The notes beneath the pieces are model-generated. The model was not told the origin of the DNA. It saw only the letters and a program-made list of their open reading frames with translations, and did no database searches. The translations under genes were made by a program, and so were the position numbers. Of a stretch of 64,000 nt of DNA, positions 54,524-62,901 are shown piece after piece. Positions within the stretch are counted from its first letter, which is position 1. Each line of letters opens with the position of its first letter. The stretch is from JAUVKA01 sp964465145 (GTDB lineage: Bacteria; Bacteroidota; Bacteroidia; Bacteroidales; UBA12481), in assembly GCA_964465145.1 (NCBI GenBank), contig CAYXJR010000001.1:62001-126000 (forward strand), in the 5' to 3' direction.

Positions 54524-54619
54524 TATGTGCTGGATCAGTTTTCTCTGATATCATATGCCATCAATACATCTACCAGCGAGGCATAGCCGGGCGAAATAAA
54601 CCTGAATTAACCCTCTTCA

Positions 54620-54647
54620 ACATCAAATATCCAGCATCTTACATCCA
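54620..54647. repeat. Heptamer array ACATCNA
   Basis: ACATCAA, ATATCCA, GCATCTT, ACATCCA, between the ABC permease and the MFS remnant. The units resemble those at 51733. Confidence 0.55.
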
Positions 54648-54683
54648 TTTTTTTATCTTTATCCCCAGCTAAATCCAATATGC

Positions 54684-55096
54684 ATGACGAATAATTCTCA
54701 AAAAGGCATCATTGCCCTGCTGTTTGTCGGGGTATTGATGGGGGCCCTGGATATATCTATATTCTTGCGCTTTTCATCTTTGCCATGGGATCCCTGATTG
54801 TTTCCCTGGCAAATAATTTTGATCTGATAATTATTGGCAGAGCTATACAGGGATTTGGAGCGAGTGGGATTTTTCCTGTGGCTTCCGCCCTGGTCGGGGA
54901 TCTCTTCCCCCTTGAGAAAAGGGGCCGGATTTTGGGCCTGATAGGGGCGGTATTGCATTGCTTGGGTGCGGCATTTATAGGATTGATACTAATGTCCCTG
55001 CCCGAGGCAAATGGTTTTAAATTGATTTTTATTGGTGTTTCAGCCCTGATACTAATCATGTTTTTCTTATCCTTTGGAATAAAAAATCGGGCTTAA
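54684..55096 (+). pseudogene. MFS transporter remnant with two internal deletions
   Basis: The first frame, MTNNSQKGIIALLFVGVLMG and ALDISI, is the start of an MFS drug-transporter-like protein. It joins at about 54757 to another frame reading YILALFIFAMGSLIVSLANN, GRAIQGFGASGIFPVASALV and EKRGRILGLIGA (motif A region), so about 50-60 codons are missing. A second join after IGAV leads directly to a C-terminal-like FKLIFIGVSALILIMFFLSF and GIKNRA. What remains is about 135 codons of an expected 450. Both ends survive while the middle is gone. Confidence 0.8.
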
Positions 55097-55133
55097 GAAG
55101 GGGTTGCGTGATGCGGGGACTTCTAACCTTCTT

Positions 55134-55191
55134 ACTCATAACTCATACTCATACTTAAGCCTCTAGCCCTAAGTGTTAAGCCTCAAGTCTT
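55134..55191. repeat. Heptamer arrays between MFS remnant and GH38
   Basis: ACTCATA twice at 55134-55147, then AAGCCTC, TAGCCCT, AAGTGTT, AAGCCTC, AAGTCTT at 55157-55191. The GH38 stop codon lies at the edge of the last unit. Confidence 0.7.
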
Positions 55192-57322
55192 AGCCGATCG
55201 GGAGATGAGGATAGACCAGCGGCGGGGCGTTGAGCCAGCCGGAGATAGCTTTCGGGGAGGGTGATTCCGGGCCCGGCCTCCAGACAGCCAGCTTGATATC
55301 ATGCAGTCCCTGATCCATATACTCCGGTAAAGGGCCGAATATTGAATTGTCACCGGGCTTTGACAAATCCGGCAGTTCATATTCGTGCCAGTGGCAATAT
55401 GCCGCGCTTCTCATACCAGAAAGCCTTAGTTCACCCGGAACAAAATCGTAACCATGAAGACCGTTGTGGACAATATTTATTCCGCCGGATTCCTGGTTTT
55501 CGGTTAGTTGCATCCAGCTCCCATGAGAGTGCTCCTGCCCATCGGCTTTCCTGCATATTGTTCCCCCGGGAATCTCGCAGGTACAGGTATTTAATTCAGG
55601 ATCAAGGGGAATCACCAGCTTCAGCCTTTTATGTTCTTCGTGCCAGTTGACCCTGATACGGTACTCAGCAACCGGCCATCCTGAATAGCTGATCTGATGC
55701 AGGATTATATTACTCGAGCCGAATATCCATTCCGATTCCTGGATGGTCCGGATTTCTCCGTACGAGATGATCCTTTTTGAATCCTTAACCTCACGGAACT
55801 CACCGATTTCCACATCCCACATCCAGGTATCGGTACCCCATGAGTCGGCCCGGTCGTCCACCACCCTGAACTTAATTCCAAAATCACCTGTGATGGATAG
55901 CAAAACCGTCTCATCCAGGCTCCTGGCCGGCACAGGATTCAGCCCGTAATGATGAATTCCTTTTTTCAGCTTATCAGCCATAAAAACCACTTTCCTCCTC
56001 CAGCGGTGAAAAGGCAGAAGGGCATCAGCCTGCTCTTCCTGGCAGGGCATCAGGTTTCCTTCCCTGTCGGTTAATACAAGATCCTTCTCTTCATCCAAGA
56101 ATGGGCGGTAATCAGCCATACATTCAAATTCAACAGGGAACCGGGACAATCCTTCCAAAGAATTAAAGATTGTAATAGGGATGTGTGCTTTTATTGTCTT
56201 TGCCTTCTGGTTGATCCTGGTTACCAGGTCCATATTTACTTCCCGGATATTCTCCATAGCCCGTCCATACAATTCCATTGCATCTTCCTCAGCCTTACGG
56301 GTGCAGGTTCCTGTAAGTATATCATGAAAATCGTTGAACAGGATATCCCGCCAGATACTGGATATTTTATCTGCCCTATCAGTTTTTGTGGTATTTCCTT
56401 CTGCCCTGATGTTCTCATATTTTGCAAGTTCCTCCATTTGTTCCGCAGCGGCACTGGCCTGTATGGCTTTTCTTTTAAGCCTGGCCATCGATGTATATGT
56501 GCCAGTAAAAACCCTCTGCAGTTCACCCTTAAATACAGGTGCATCAGGGATGAACCGACGCACAGACTCATAAAACCGTTCGGTGGTACTGTGAATTATT
56601 TCCACCCTCTTTTCCTGTAGGATGATATCATCAATAACAGCCAGGTCTTCACGGGCAGCCCCTCCCCCATGGTTGCCCAGCCCCCAGAAAACAGAGACAT
56701 CCCTGTTTTCCTGAAGGGCAATATCAATCCCCTTCTGAATATGCTGCCGTATATTATTTCTTTCGGTATGGTAAAATCCCACCTCTATCCGGTGGGCCGG
56801 GATCCGGGTACCGTCAGAGCCCTCCCAGGTATAGATGCTGGCCGGAAGATTAAGTACCTCCTTATCCGGCCTCATATGGATATAAAACTCATAGCCGTGA
56901 TCCCTCAACAGGCGGGGCAGTCCCGAAGAGTGGCCGAAAGAATCAAAATTATAGGCTACCCTGGGCTCAGTATCAAAATACTTTTTAAAGAACCTTTTTC
57001 CCTCCTGGATGTGTTTGATAAGATTTCGTGTTGGAGGGAGGTTTACATCAGGCTGCAGAAACCATCCTCCAGAGATAAACCATCGGCCTTGGGCTGCCAG
57101 GTCCTGTATCTTCCTGAATAGCTGAGGATCATATCGCAGTACCCACTGATACAGTATTGCTTCATTATGATTAAAAATCAATCCCGGGTGCTCATAAAGG
57201 ATCTCAACAGCGTTCCTGAAAGTTGCTATAGCCTCACTGCATCCCTCGGTCCACCGCCATTGCCAAACGGGATCAAGGTGAGCATTGCAGATTAAGTGGA
57301 TTTGTGGTTTACCAGTATTCAT
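55190..57322 (-). CDS. Alpha-mannosidase, glycoside hydrolase family 38
   Basis: The 710-aa protein has no signal peptide and starts with the zinc site HLICNAHLDPVWQW (H15, D17). The nucleophile D127 lies in AYNFDSFGHSSG, and a second zinc-binding His region follows in WGLGNHGGGA. Helical and beta-sandwich domains typical of GH38 complete it. It is probably cytoplasmic and releases mannose from imported alpha-mannosides. It is divergently transcribed from the SSS symporter, PfkB kinase and isomerase genes, which supports a mannose catabolic unit. Confidence 0.93.
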   Translation of the reverse strand: MNTGKPQIHLICNAHLDPVWQWRWTEGCSEAIATFRNAVEILYEHPGLIFNHNEAILYQWVLRYDPQLFRKIQDLAAQGRWFISGGWFLQPDVNLPPTRNLIKHIQEGKRFFKKYFDTEPRVAYNFDSFGHSSGLPRLLRDHGYEFYIHMRPDKEVLNLPASIYTWEGSDGTRIPAHRIEVGFYHTERNNIRQHIQKGIDIALQENRDVSVFWGLGNHGGGAAREDLAVIDDIILQEKRVEIIHSTTERFYESVRRFIPDAPVFKGELQRVFTGTYTSMARLKRKAIQASAAAEQMEELAKYENIRAEGNTTKTDRADKISSIWRDILFNDFHDILTGTCTRKAEEDAMELYGRAMENIREVNMDLVTRINQKAKTIKAHIPITIFNSLEGLSRFPVEFECMADYRPFLDEEKDLVLTDREGNLMPCQEEQADALLPFHRWRRKVVFMADKLKKGIHHYGLNPVPARSLDETVLLSITGDFGIKFRVVDDRADSWGTDTWMWDVEIGEFREVKDSKRIISYGEIRTIQESEWIFGSSNIILHQISYSGWPVAEYRIRVNWHEEHKRLKLVIPLDPELNTCTCEIPGGTICRKADGQEHSHGSWMQLTENQESGGINIVHNGLHGYDFVPGELRLSGMRSAAYCHWHEYELPDLSKPGDNSIFGPLPEYMDQGLHDIKLAVWRPGPESPSPKAISGWLNAPPLVYPHLPIG

Positions 57323-57360
57323 GATATATTGGAAGTTTGTTCATCTAAGATATACATTTT

Positions 57361-57432
57361 GGTGGATTGGTGGATCGGTGGATTGGTGGATTGGTGGATT
57401 AGTGGATTAGTGTATTTGTATATTAGTATATT
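57361..57432. repeat. Octamer array GGTGGATT in a divergent promoter region
   Basis: Nine units in register, decaying from GGTGGATT/GGTGGATC on the left to AGTGTATT, TGTATATT and AGTATATT on the right. The array fills most of the 128-bp gap between the divergent GH38 and SSS genes, so it should overlap their promoters. Confidence 0.9.
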
Positions 57433-57450
57433 TATAATTGATAATTTACC

Positions 57451-59208
57451 ATGGAACTAAACCTGATTGATGCCTCGATAGTTATCTTTTACCTGGCCGG
57501 GGTAGCTCTTCTGGGTTTCTTCATCCAGAAAAAGGCCTCTGCTAACCTCGACAATTATTACCTGGCCGGGCGCAATGTGCCCTGGTGGATGCTCGGCATT
57601 GCCGGCTGTTCAAGCTACATTGATATCGGCGGCACCATGGCTATGGTCGGAGCCTTGTTTTACTTAGGACTGAAATCCGTGTGGATGACCCATATTTTCT
57701 GGGGCTGGTTTATGATCGCCGGCTATATGGCTTTCCAGGCAAAATGGATCCGACGGTCGGGGGTAATGACTTTTGCCGAGTGGAACGAAACCCGCTTTGG
57801 CAAGAACCGTGATGCCGAGATGGCCCGACTGGCCTCAGCCATTTTCCTCCTGGTACTGATGATCTTCAACCTGATATACATCGCCGTGGGGATAGGGAAA
57901 TTCGCAGAAGCATTCTTTCCTATCAGCCGCTGGGCGGCTACATTGATAGTTTTCGGGGTGGTTGGCCTTTATGTCACCCTCGCAGGTTTTTACGGGGTGA
58001 TCATTACGGATATGGTACAGACGGTGCTGATCGCTGCCGGGGCAGTCCTGCTAACAGTGATAATATTCACCAATGGAATAGGTACCGGACTGGCGGAAAC
58101 CCATCCCGGAGGATGGAGCCAGCTGGCGCCCACCTGGAACCTCTGGGAGGGATTCCAGGAAACGACCCCAGCCAGCTACCAGCATTTCGAACTTTTCGGC
58201 CCCCTGCTGTTTATTGGTTTCGGATGGATGATCTTCAGGGTCCTGGCTGGGCCTAACGTATGGGATTTCCAGTTTTTCCTCAGCGCCCGCAGCTCACGCG
58301 ATGCTGCACTGGCAGGCGGTATGTGGACAGTTGGCTATACTATCCGCTGGTTCCTCGGGGTGGCCTTCCTGGTCCTGGGGATTTATTACCTGGGACCTTC
58401 GGCTGGTTTTGATGCTGAAAAAATCATGCCCATGGTACTGATCAACCTGCCGGTAGGGATAGCAGGATTGTTTATGGCGGTATTGCTGGCGGCATTAATG
58501 TCGACCCTTGATGCAATGATCAACGTCACCAGCAATGTGGTGGTGAATGATTTTATCAAGAGGTATTTTATGAGAAAATTAAGTGAGAAAAAAATCATCA
58601 GGATCGGTCAATTGGCTTCTGTATTTGCCCTTCTCCTGGGTTTCATTTTCAGCCTGGCCTTCCAGAATATTATCTCTGCCTGGGAGACCATGCTCTTTAT
58701 TGTTGTCACTATGATCCTGGTACCGGCCACTCTTCGCTGGCACTGGTGGCGCTATAGCGGGAAAGCTTTCGTTTTCAGCATGATAGGCACAGCTGCCTTT
58801 ATCGCTTTTCAAAAGCTCTTCCTGGGCTCCGTAACAGCTACCAACTCATTGGGGATCAATGTCCTGGCCAGCTTAGTAATATCTATCTCCATGGGACTGA
58901 TTTTTAAGCCCACTGACAAGGATGTGCTGGTGGCTTTTTACTCCCGGATTAAGCCCTTTGGATTCTGGCGGCCTATACGCCGTGCTGCCGTTGAACAGGG
59001 ACTTGTTCCGGCCAATAACCGTGAACCCTTCTGGGATGCTCTGAACGGCCTGATAGTCCCCGTATTCCAGTTTTCCCTTGCCCTGGTACCTTTCTATATG
59101 TTTTTAAGAAACTGGAACAAATTCTGGTTGTGGCTGGGGATAGCAGCGCTGGTTGCCTTTGTACTTTATTTTACCTGGTACAGGAAGCTTCCGGAGAAGG
59201 GAACGTAA
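57451..59208 (+). CDS. Sodium:solute symporter (SSS) family protein
   Basis: The 585-aa membrane protein has about 14 hydrophobic segments and SSS landmarks: NLDNYYLAGRNVPWWMLGIAG, SSYIDIGGTMAMVG, AGPNVWDFQFFLSARSSRDA and LAALMSTLDAMINVTSNVVVND, the last containing the conserved TLDA(x)xN sodium-site segment. From its neighbours (GH38, PfkB kinase, D-lyxose/mannose isomerase) I infer uptake of mannose or a mannoside with Na+. It is the first gene of the rightward arm, followed after 117 bp by the kinase. Confidence 0.92.
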   Translation: MELNLIDASIVIFYLAGVALLGFFIQKKASANLDNYYLAGRNVPWWMLGIAGCSSYIDIGGTMAMVGALFYLGLKSVWMTHIFWGWFMIAGYMAFQAKWIRRSGVMTFAEWNETRFGKNRDAEMARLASAIFLLVLMIFNLIYIAVGIGKFAEAFFPISRWAATLIVFGVVGLYVTLAGFYGVIITDMVQTVLIAAGAVLLTVIIFTNGIGTGLAETHPGGWSQLAPTWNLWEGFQETTPASYQHFELFGPLLFIGFGWMIFRVLAGPNVWDFQFFLSARSSRDAALAGGMWTVGYTIRWFLGVAFLVLGIYYLGPSAGFDAEKIMPMVLINLPVGIAGLFMAVLLAALMSTLDAMINVTSNVVVNDFIKRYFMRKLSEKKIIRIGQLASVFALLLGFIFSLAFQNIISAWETMLFIVVTMILVPATLRWHWWRYSGKAFVFSMIGTAAFIAFQKLFLGSVTATNSLGINVLASLVISISMGLIFKPTDKDVLVAFYSRIKPFGFWRPIRRAAVEQGLVPANNREPFWDALNGLIVPVFQFSLALVPFYMFLRNWNKFWLWLGIAALVAFVLYFTWYRKLPEKGT

Positions 59209-59211
59209 GGA

Positions 59212-59291
59212 CCCCTGCTTCCGCAGGGGCAGTCTCCGGGACGGAGGGACGAAAAATCAGTCCGTCACTTGTCACTTGTCACTCGTCACTA
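59212..59291. repeat. Hairpin and heptamer array between SSS and PfkB genes
   Basis: CCCCTGC (59212-59218) pairs with GCAGGGG (59223-59229), four bases after the SSS stop. GTCACTT twice, GTCACTC and GTCACTA occupy 59264-59291. The complement resembles the TGAC units at 48751. Confidence 0.8.
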
Positions 59292-59325
59292 TTTTATCTA
59301 ATTTTAAACATCTGATAAATCAATC

Positions 59326-60297
59326 ATGGGAAAGTCGTTCCGCATTATAGTGCCCGGGGCATTGAATACCGATATTATTGGGATGGGTGTGGAGCGTATT
59401 ATCGGTAAGGGAGAATTAACCCTGGGTGGGGAGCTTAGGATCGGGCCGGGGGGAAAGGCCAGGAATATGGCCCAGATGTGCTGTGCATTGCTGGGAGAAA
59501 ACCAGGTGGCGATGGTCGGCAAGACTGTTCGTGATCCTTATGGATTGTGGAAAGTGCCTTTGGAGTCGCTGGAAAGATCCGGTGTCAACACGGATTATGT
59601 GATAGTTGAGGATTTCGACCCGGCTAATCCCAGGTATCCCGGAATTGCCCTGATAACCGTCGATCATCAAGGGAATAATCAGATTTATGTTTTGCCCGGT
59701 ATAAGTTCTGCTTTCTCTCCTGATGATGTGTTTTCCTGCCGCCATCTGTTTGAGGATCCCGTTAAACCGCTTGTATTGTTAGCTCTGGAGATACCCGTTA
59801 AGACTGTTATGATGGTTCTGGAACTCTCCCACAGGAATGGGTTGAGAGTAATCATGGATCCGGGAGGGATAGATAAAAAGGAGGCTGCGATTATCAAATC
59901 TGCCCTTGACAAGGTGTTCATTATTAAGCCAAATAAGCACGAGGCAGAGATCCTCAGCGGCATCAAAGTAAAAGATTTCAGATCCGCTTCGGAAGCTGCC
60001 GACAGCTTGCTGCAATATGGTGTTAATTATGTATTTATCACACAGGGCAAGGAGGGCGGATATCTTTTCGGAGAACATGTTTCGGCTCATATTCCTGCCC
60101 CGAAGATCCCCCCCTCGGATGAAAAGGATGCTACCGGATGCGGGGACCAGGTGACAGCCACGCTGGCAGCTGCCCTTTTAAAGGATTACAAGATCAGAAA
60201 AGCAGCCGAACTTGCCATAAAAGCTGGAACCCTGCAGTTTAACCGCCCCGGTATCGACCCGGCCACCTCGGTAGAGGTCTTTAATAACCCCGTGTGA
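59326..60297 (+). CDS. PfkB-family sugar kinase (ribokinase/fructokinase-like)
   Basis: The 323-aa protein has PfkB features: GGELRIGPGGKARNMAQMCC at the substrate end, VIMDPGG, VFIIKPNKHEAEILSG, and the C-terminal signature DEKDATGCGDQVTATLAAAL, where D274 is the catalytic base and GCGD replaces the usual GAGD. In this cluster it probably phosphorylates fructose made from mannose by the downstream isomerase, giving fructose 6-phosphate; ribose or another ketose remains possible. It is 51 bp from the isomerase gene. Confidence 0.88.
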   Translation: MGKSFRIIVPGALNTDIIGMGVERIIGKGELTLGGELRIGPGGKARNMAQMCCALLGENQVAMVGKTVRDPYGLWKVPLESLERSGVNTDYVIVEDFDPANPRYPGIALITVDHQGNNQIYVLPGISSAFSPDDVFSCRHLFEDPVKPLVLLALEIPVKTVMMVLELSHRNGLRVIMDPGGIDKKEAAIIKSALDKVFIIKPNKHEAEILSGIKVKDFRSASEAADSLLQYGVNYVFITQGKEGGYLFGEHVSAHIPAPKIPPSDEKDATGCGDQVTATLAAALLKDYKIRKAAELAIKAGTLQFNRPGIDPATSVEVFNNPV

Positions 60298-60348
60298 AGC
60301 TCAGGGACTTAAGCCCGGGGAGATAAAAACGGAATTAAGCAAAAAAAC

Positions 60349-60885
60349 ATGAAAACAACCACCCACAACAAGATCAAAACCCGCGCACTCGAGATAATCG
60401 ACAAGGCCGGGATTGTACTCACCGAAAAAGAAAAGGCCGGGATGGAGATTGCCGGCCTGGGTCTCAACGACATTGAGAGGATGGGGATTGAAGTTATCGA
60501 GTACGTCAATAACGACAGGTACTGCGCCAAAGAGATCATTCTCCTGCCCTGGCAGATCTGCCCTGAGCACCGTCATCCGAAGGTATCGGAAAAGAACATC
60601 GGCAAGCAGGAAACATTCCGATGCCGCTGGGGCATTGTATATCTTTATGTTGATGGCGATCCCGCATCCCATCCAAAGGCAAAAGTTCCAGGCAGGTACG
60701 CAAAACACCTTAATGTATGGAATGAAGTAATCCTCCACCCAGGTGATCAGTATACCATCACTCCGAATGGCAGGCACTGGTTCCAGGGCGGCCCCGAAGG
60801 AGCAGTTGTATCAGAGTTCTCCTCCTCCAGTACAGATGAGAACGATATTTTTACCGACCCGGGAGTGAACAGATTAAAAGTTTAG
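60349..60885 (+). CDS. D-lyxose/D-mannose ketol-isomerase
   Basis: The 178-aa cupin-type protein matches D-lyxose isomerases: ILLPWQICPEHRHPKVSEKN with likely metal ligands H74, H76 and E81, and ITPNGRHWFQGG with H143. These enzymes interconvert D-lyxose/D-xylulose and D-mannose/D-fructose. Next to an alpha-mannosidase, a symporter and a PfkB kinase, a mannose-to-fructose role is the simplest reading. It is shorter than E. coli-type members (about 227 aa) but of the normal size for the bacterial short form. Its last codons overlap, out of frame, with an SGNH-hydrolase remnant. Confidence 0.87.
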   Translation: MKTTTHNKIKTRALEIIDKAGIVLTEKEKAGMEIAGLGLNDIERMGIEVIEYVNNDRYCAKEIILLPWQICPEHRHPKVSEKNIGKQETFRCRWGIVYLYVDGDPASHPKAKVPGRYAKHLNVWNEVILHPGDQYTITPNGRHWFQGGPEGAVVSEFSSSSTDENDIFTDPGVNRLKV

Positions 60886-61043
60886 CAAGTGAAAATGGGA
60901 TCGGACTTGTTGATAGTTATCAATTATTTAAAAATAAGGTCATTTTAGGTGACAGCATTTCAACACACATGAGGCAGGTTAATCATCCAAATAAAAGGGG
61001 GCACCAATTAATTGCTGATGAGATAATTAAATACTTTGAGTAG
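60864..61043 (+). pseudogene. C-terminal remnant of an SGNH/GDSL hydrolase
   Basis: A start-less frame reads SEQIKSLASENGIGLVDSYQ, LFKNKVILGD, then VNHPNKRGHQLIADEIIKYF and E before a stop at 61041-61043. NHPNKRGHQLIADEI is the C-terminal block of SGNH hydrolases, containing the catalytic Asp/His region (here N-H-P-N). About 150 upstream residues are absent. The fragment overlaps the isomerase 3' end in another frame, so the deletion ended almost exactly at that gene's stop. Confidence 0.7.
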
Positions 61044-61119
61044 CACCTAAAAGGAGTGACGGGTGAGGGCGTTGTGATCACCTCCTGCGGAGTGCTAAGC
61101 ACCAAAGAACTGGTTAAAC

Positions 61120-61194
61120 GGCAGAAGGCAAACGGCAGAAGGCAAAGGGCAGAAGGCAAAAGTAAGTTTGAAGTATGAAGAGCAAAGGATTAAG
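61120..61194. repeat. Heptamer array and left copy of a 46-bp direct repeat flanking fic
   Basis: Six units alternate GGCAGAA and GGCAAAN at 61120-61161. The overlapping 46-bp segment 61149-61194 recurs at 62600-62645 with about 38 matches, on the other side of the Fic gene. The region 61044-61420 contains no gene. Confidence 0.8.
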
Positions 61195-61237
61195 TTTTGA
61201 CTAATTGTCTAATTGTTAAACCTTTGCACTTATTCAA

Positions 61238-61336
61238 TTAATGCCAAAAATTGAGTTAACATTAAATTCCGCCCTTTTTAATGTTTGTCGCTCAAGAGGC
61301 ACAAGCTTTAATGCCAAAATCGAAGTAAACATTAAA
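61238..61336 (+). promoter_or_regulatory. Pair of 29-bp direct repeats upstream of fic (operator candidate)
   Basis: 61238-61266 and 61308-61336 match at 24 of 29 positions. Each begins TTAATGCC and ends CATTAAA, so each is an imperfect dyad; additional TTAATG motifs lie at 61278 and 61349. They are 70 bp apart, and the second ends 84 bp before the start codon. I infer binding sites for an autoregulator such as the winged-helix C-terminus of the Fic protein. Confidence 0.5.
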
Positions 61337-61420
61337 ATATCGTAAAATTAATGTATGCTTCAATAAAAAGCCTATATTTAAGGTCAGAATCCCGACATAT
61401 ATTAAATATTCAAATAATTG

Positions 61421-62551
61421 ATGCGTGAAATGCTTTATCAAATCAATCCTGACAGAAATATCCCCTGGAATGATCTTCCCGCTCTGCCTATCAAAAAGGA
61501 GCTATATCAAACTATTGATATATTGGAAAAGCTTGGTGATGCAAAAGCATCTTTAGCCAGGCTTCATGGACGCAGTGTGGTGATCCCAAATCAGGGGCTT
61601 CTAATTAATACAATAAGCTTACAGGAAGCAAAAATATCCAGTGAAATTGAAAACGTTTTCACAACTGATGATGAGTTGTATAAAGCTTACAGTGATCAAA
61701 ACACTGAAACATCAGGAGCCTCCAAAGAAGTGTTGCGATATCGGGAAGCTTTATGGTCTGGACATAATTATTTACAAAAAAATGGAAAATTTGATCAAAA
61801 CTATTTCATTCAGGTCTTTCAGGAAATAAACCAAACGAAAGATGGGATTCGTCCTGATTTTTTAAATACAATTATAAGGCAAGGAGGTTCTGGACCGAAT
61901 GCTGGCCAGGTTACCTATACTCCTCCAAAAGGCGTTGCTGTAATTATCGACAAGCTAGATAACCTTATTGATTTCCTGAATAATGATGAAAAATACAATA
62001 TTGATCATTTATTAAAAATGGCAATTGCTCATTATCAGTTTGAGGCCATTCATCCCTTCCGTGATGGTAATGGCCGGACTGGAAGAGTATTCAATATCCA
62101 TTATTTGACCAGCAAAGGACTACTCGATGTTCCAATATTATTCCTCAGTAGGTACATTCTGGATCATAAAGATGATTATTACTCAGGATTAGCTGGAGTT
62201 TCTCAACGAGGTAACTGGAAAAACTGGATACTATTCATGCTTAGAGCCATTGGAAATACCTCAAATATTACCTTCAATAAAATAAATGATATTGTATCAG
62301 TCAAAGATTCAATTCTTGATTTTATAAAAAAGGATGATAGAAAATTCCGAAATCCGGAGATTTTAATTGATTTCTTGTTTACTCAGCCTTTCACTAAAGT
62401 AAATCATCTGGTTAAATCCGGAATCTATGCTGAAAATACGGCCAGGGATTATCTAAATAAATTATGTGATATGCAGGTATTGGAGAAAAAAGAATTTTCT
62501 GGTCATCATTATTATTTAAATCTCGAATTAAACCGAATACTATCAGAATAA
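61421..62551 (+). CDS. Fic family protein with N-terminal inhibitory motif and C-terminal winged helix
   Basis: The 376-aa protein (ATG at 61421) has a Fic_N/DUF4172-type N-terminus (WNDLPALPIKKELYQTIDIL), the inhibitory motif S73-S-E-I-E77-N78 fitting (S/T)xxxE(G/N), the catalytic motif HPFRDGNGRTGR starting at H211, and a winged-helix C-terminus (HLVKSGIYAENTARDYLNKL). Fic enzymes usually transfer AMP to proteins; the intramolecular motif keeps them inactive until released. The wHTH suggests autoregulation through the upstream direct repeats. Flanking direct repeats (61149 and 62600) hint that it moved as a cassette. Confidence 0.93.
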   Translation: MREMLYQINPDRNIPWNDLPALPIKKELYQTIDILEKLGDAKASLARLHGRSVVIPNQGLLINTISLQEAKISSEIENVFTTDDELYKAYSDQNTETSGASKEVLRYREALWSGHNYLQKNGKFDQNYFIQVFQEINQTKDGIRPDFLNTIIRQGGSGPNAGQVTYTPPKGVAVIIDKLDNLIDFLNNDEKYNIDHLLKMAIAHYQFEAIHPFRDGNGRTGRVFNIHYLTSKGLLDVPILFLSRYILDHKDDYYSGLAGVSQRGNWKNWILFMLRAIGNTSNITFNKINDIVSVKDSILDFIKKDDRKFRNPEILIDFLFTQPFTKVNHLVKSGIYAENTARDYLNKLCDMQVLEKKEFSGHHYYLNLELNRILSE

Positions 62552-62555
62552 ATTA

Positions 62556-62645
62556 AGGCACAAGGCAGAAGGCAGAACGCAGAAGGCAGAACGCAGAAGG
62601 CAGAAGGCAGAAGTAAGTTTTAAGTCCAAAGATCAACGTATTAAG
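62556..62645. repeat. Heptamer array and right copy of the direct repeat flanking fic
   Basis: Eight AGGCAGA/ACGCAGA units occupy 62556-62611. The 46-bp segment 62600-62645 is the partner of 61149-61194. The remaining 62646-62901 is spacer with small GTGTCCCGGTGTAACCG and TTAACTG repeats; I see no gene in it. Confidence 0.8.
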
Positions 62646-62901
62646 TAAGTGCCTAATTAACTATGTAACTGTTAACTGTATACCAGTGTCCCGGTGTAAC
62701 CGTTCCCCTGCTTACCGCGTAGCGGTTAAACAATTGTAGAAATAGAGCACACCCACACTTCTTGACACACTCACACCCAAACCATTTTCCCCGTAGGGGA
62801 TTAACGGATTACAATCAAGGCGTAAGGCTTTAGGATAAGTATGGGTGATGAGTTTTAAGGTTAGAAGGAAATTGACAAGACATTCAATATTGCCCCATTT
62901 G

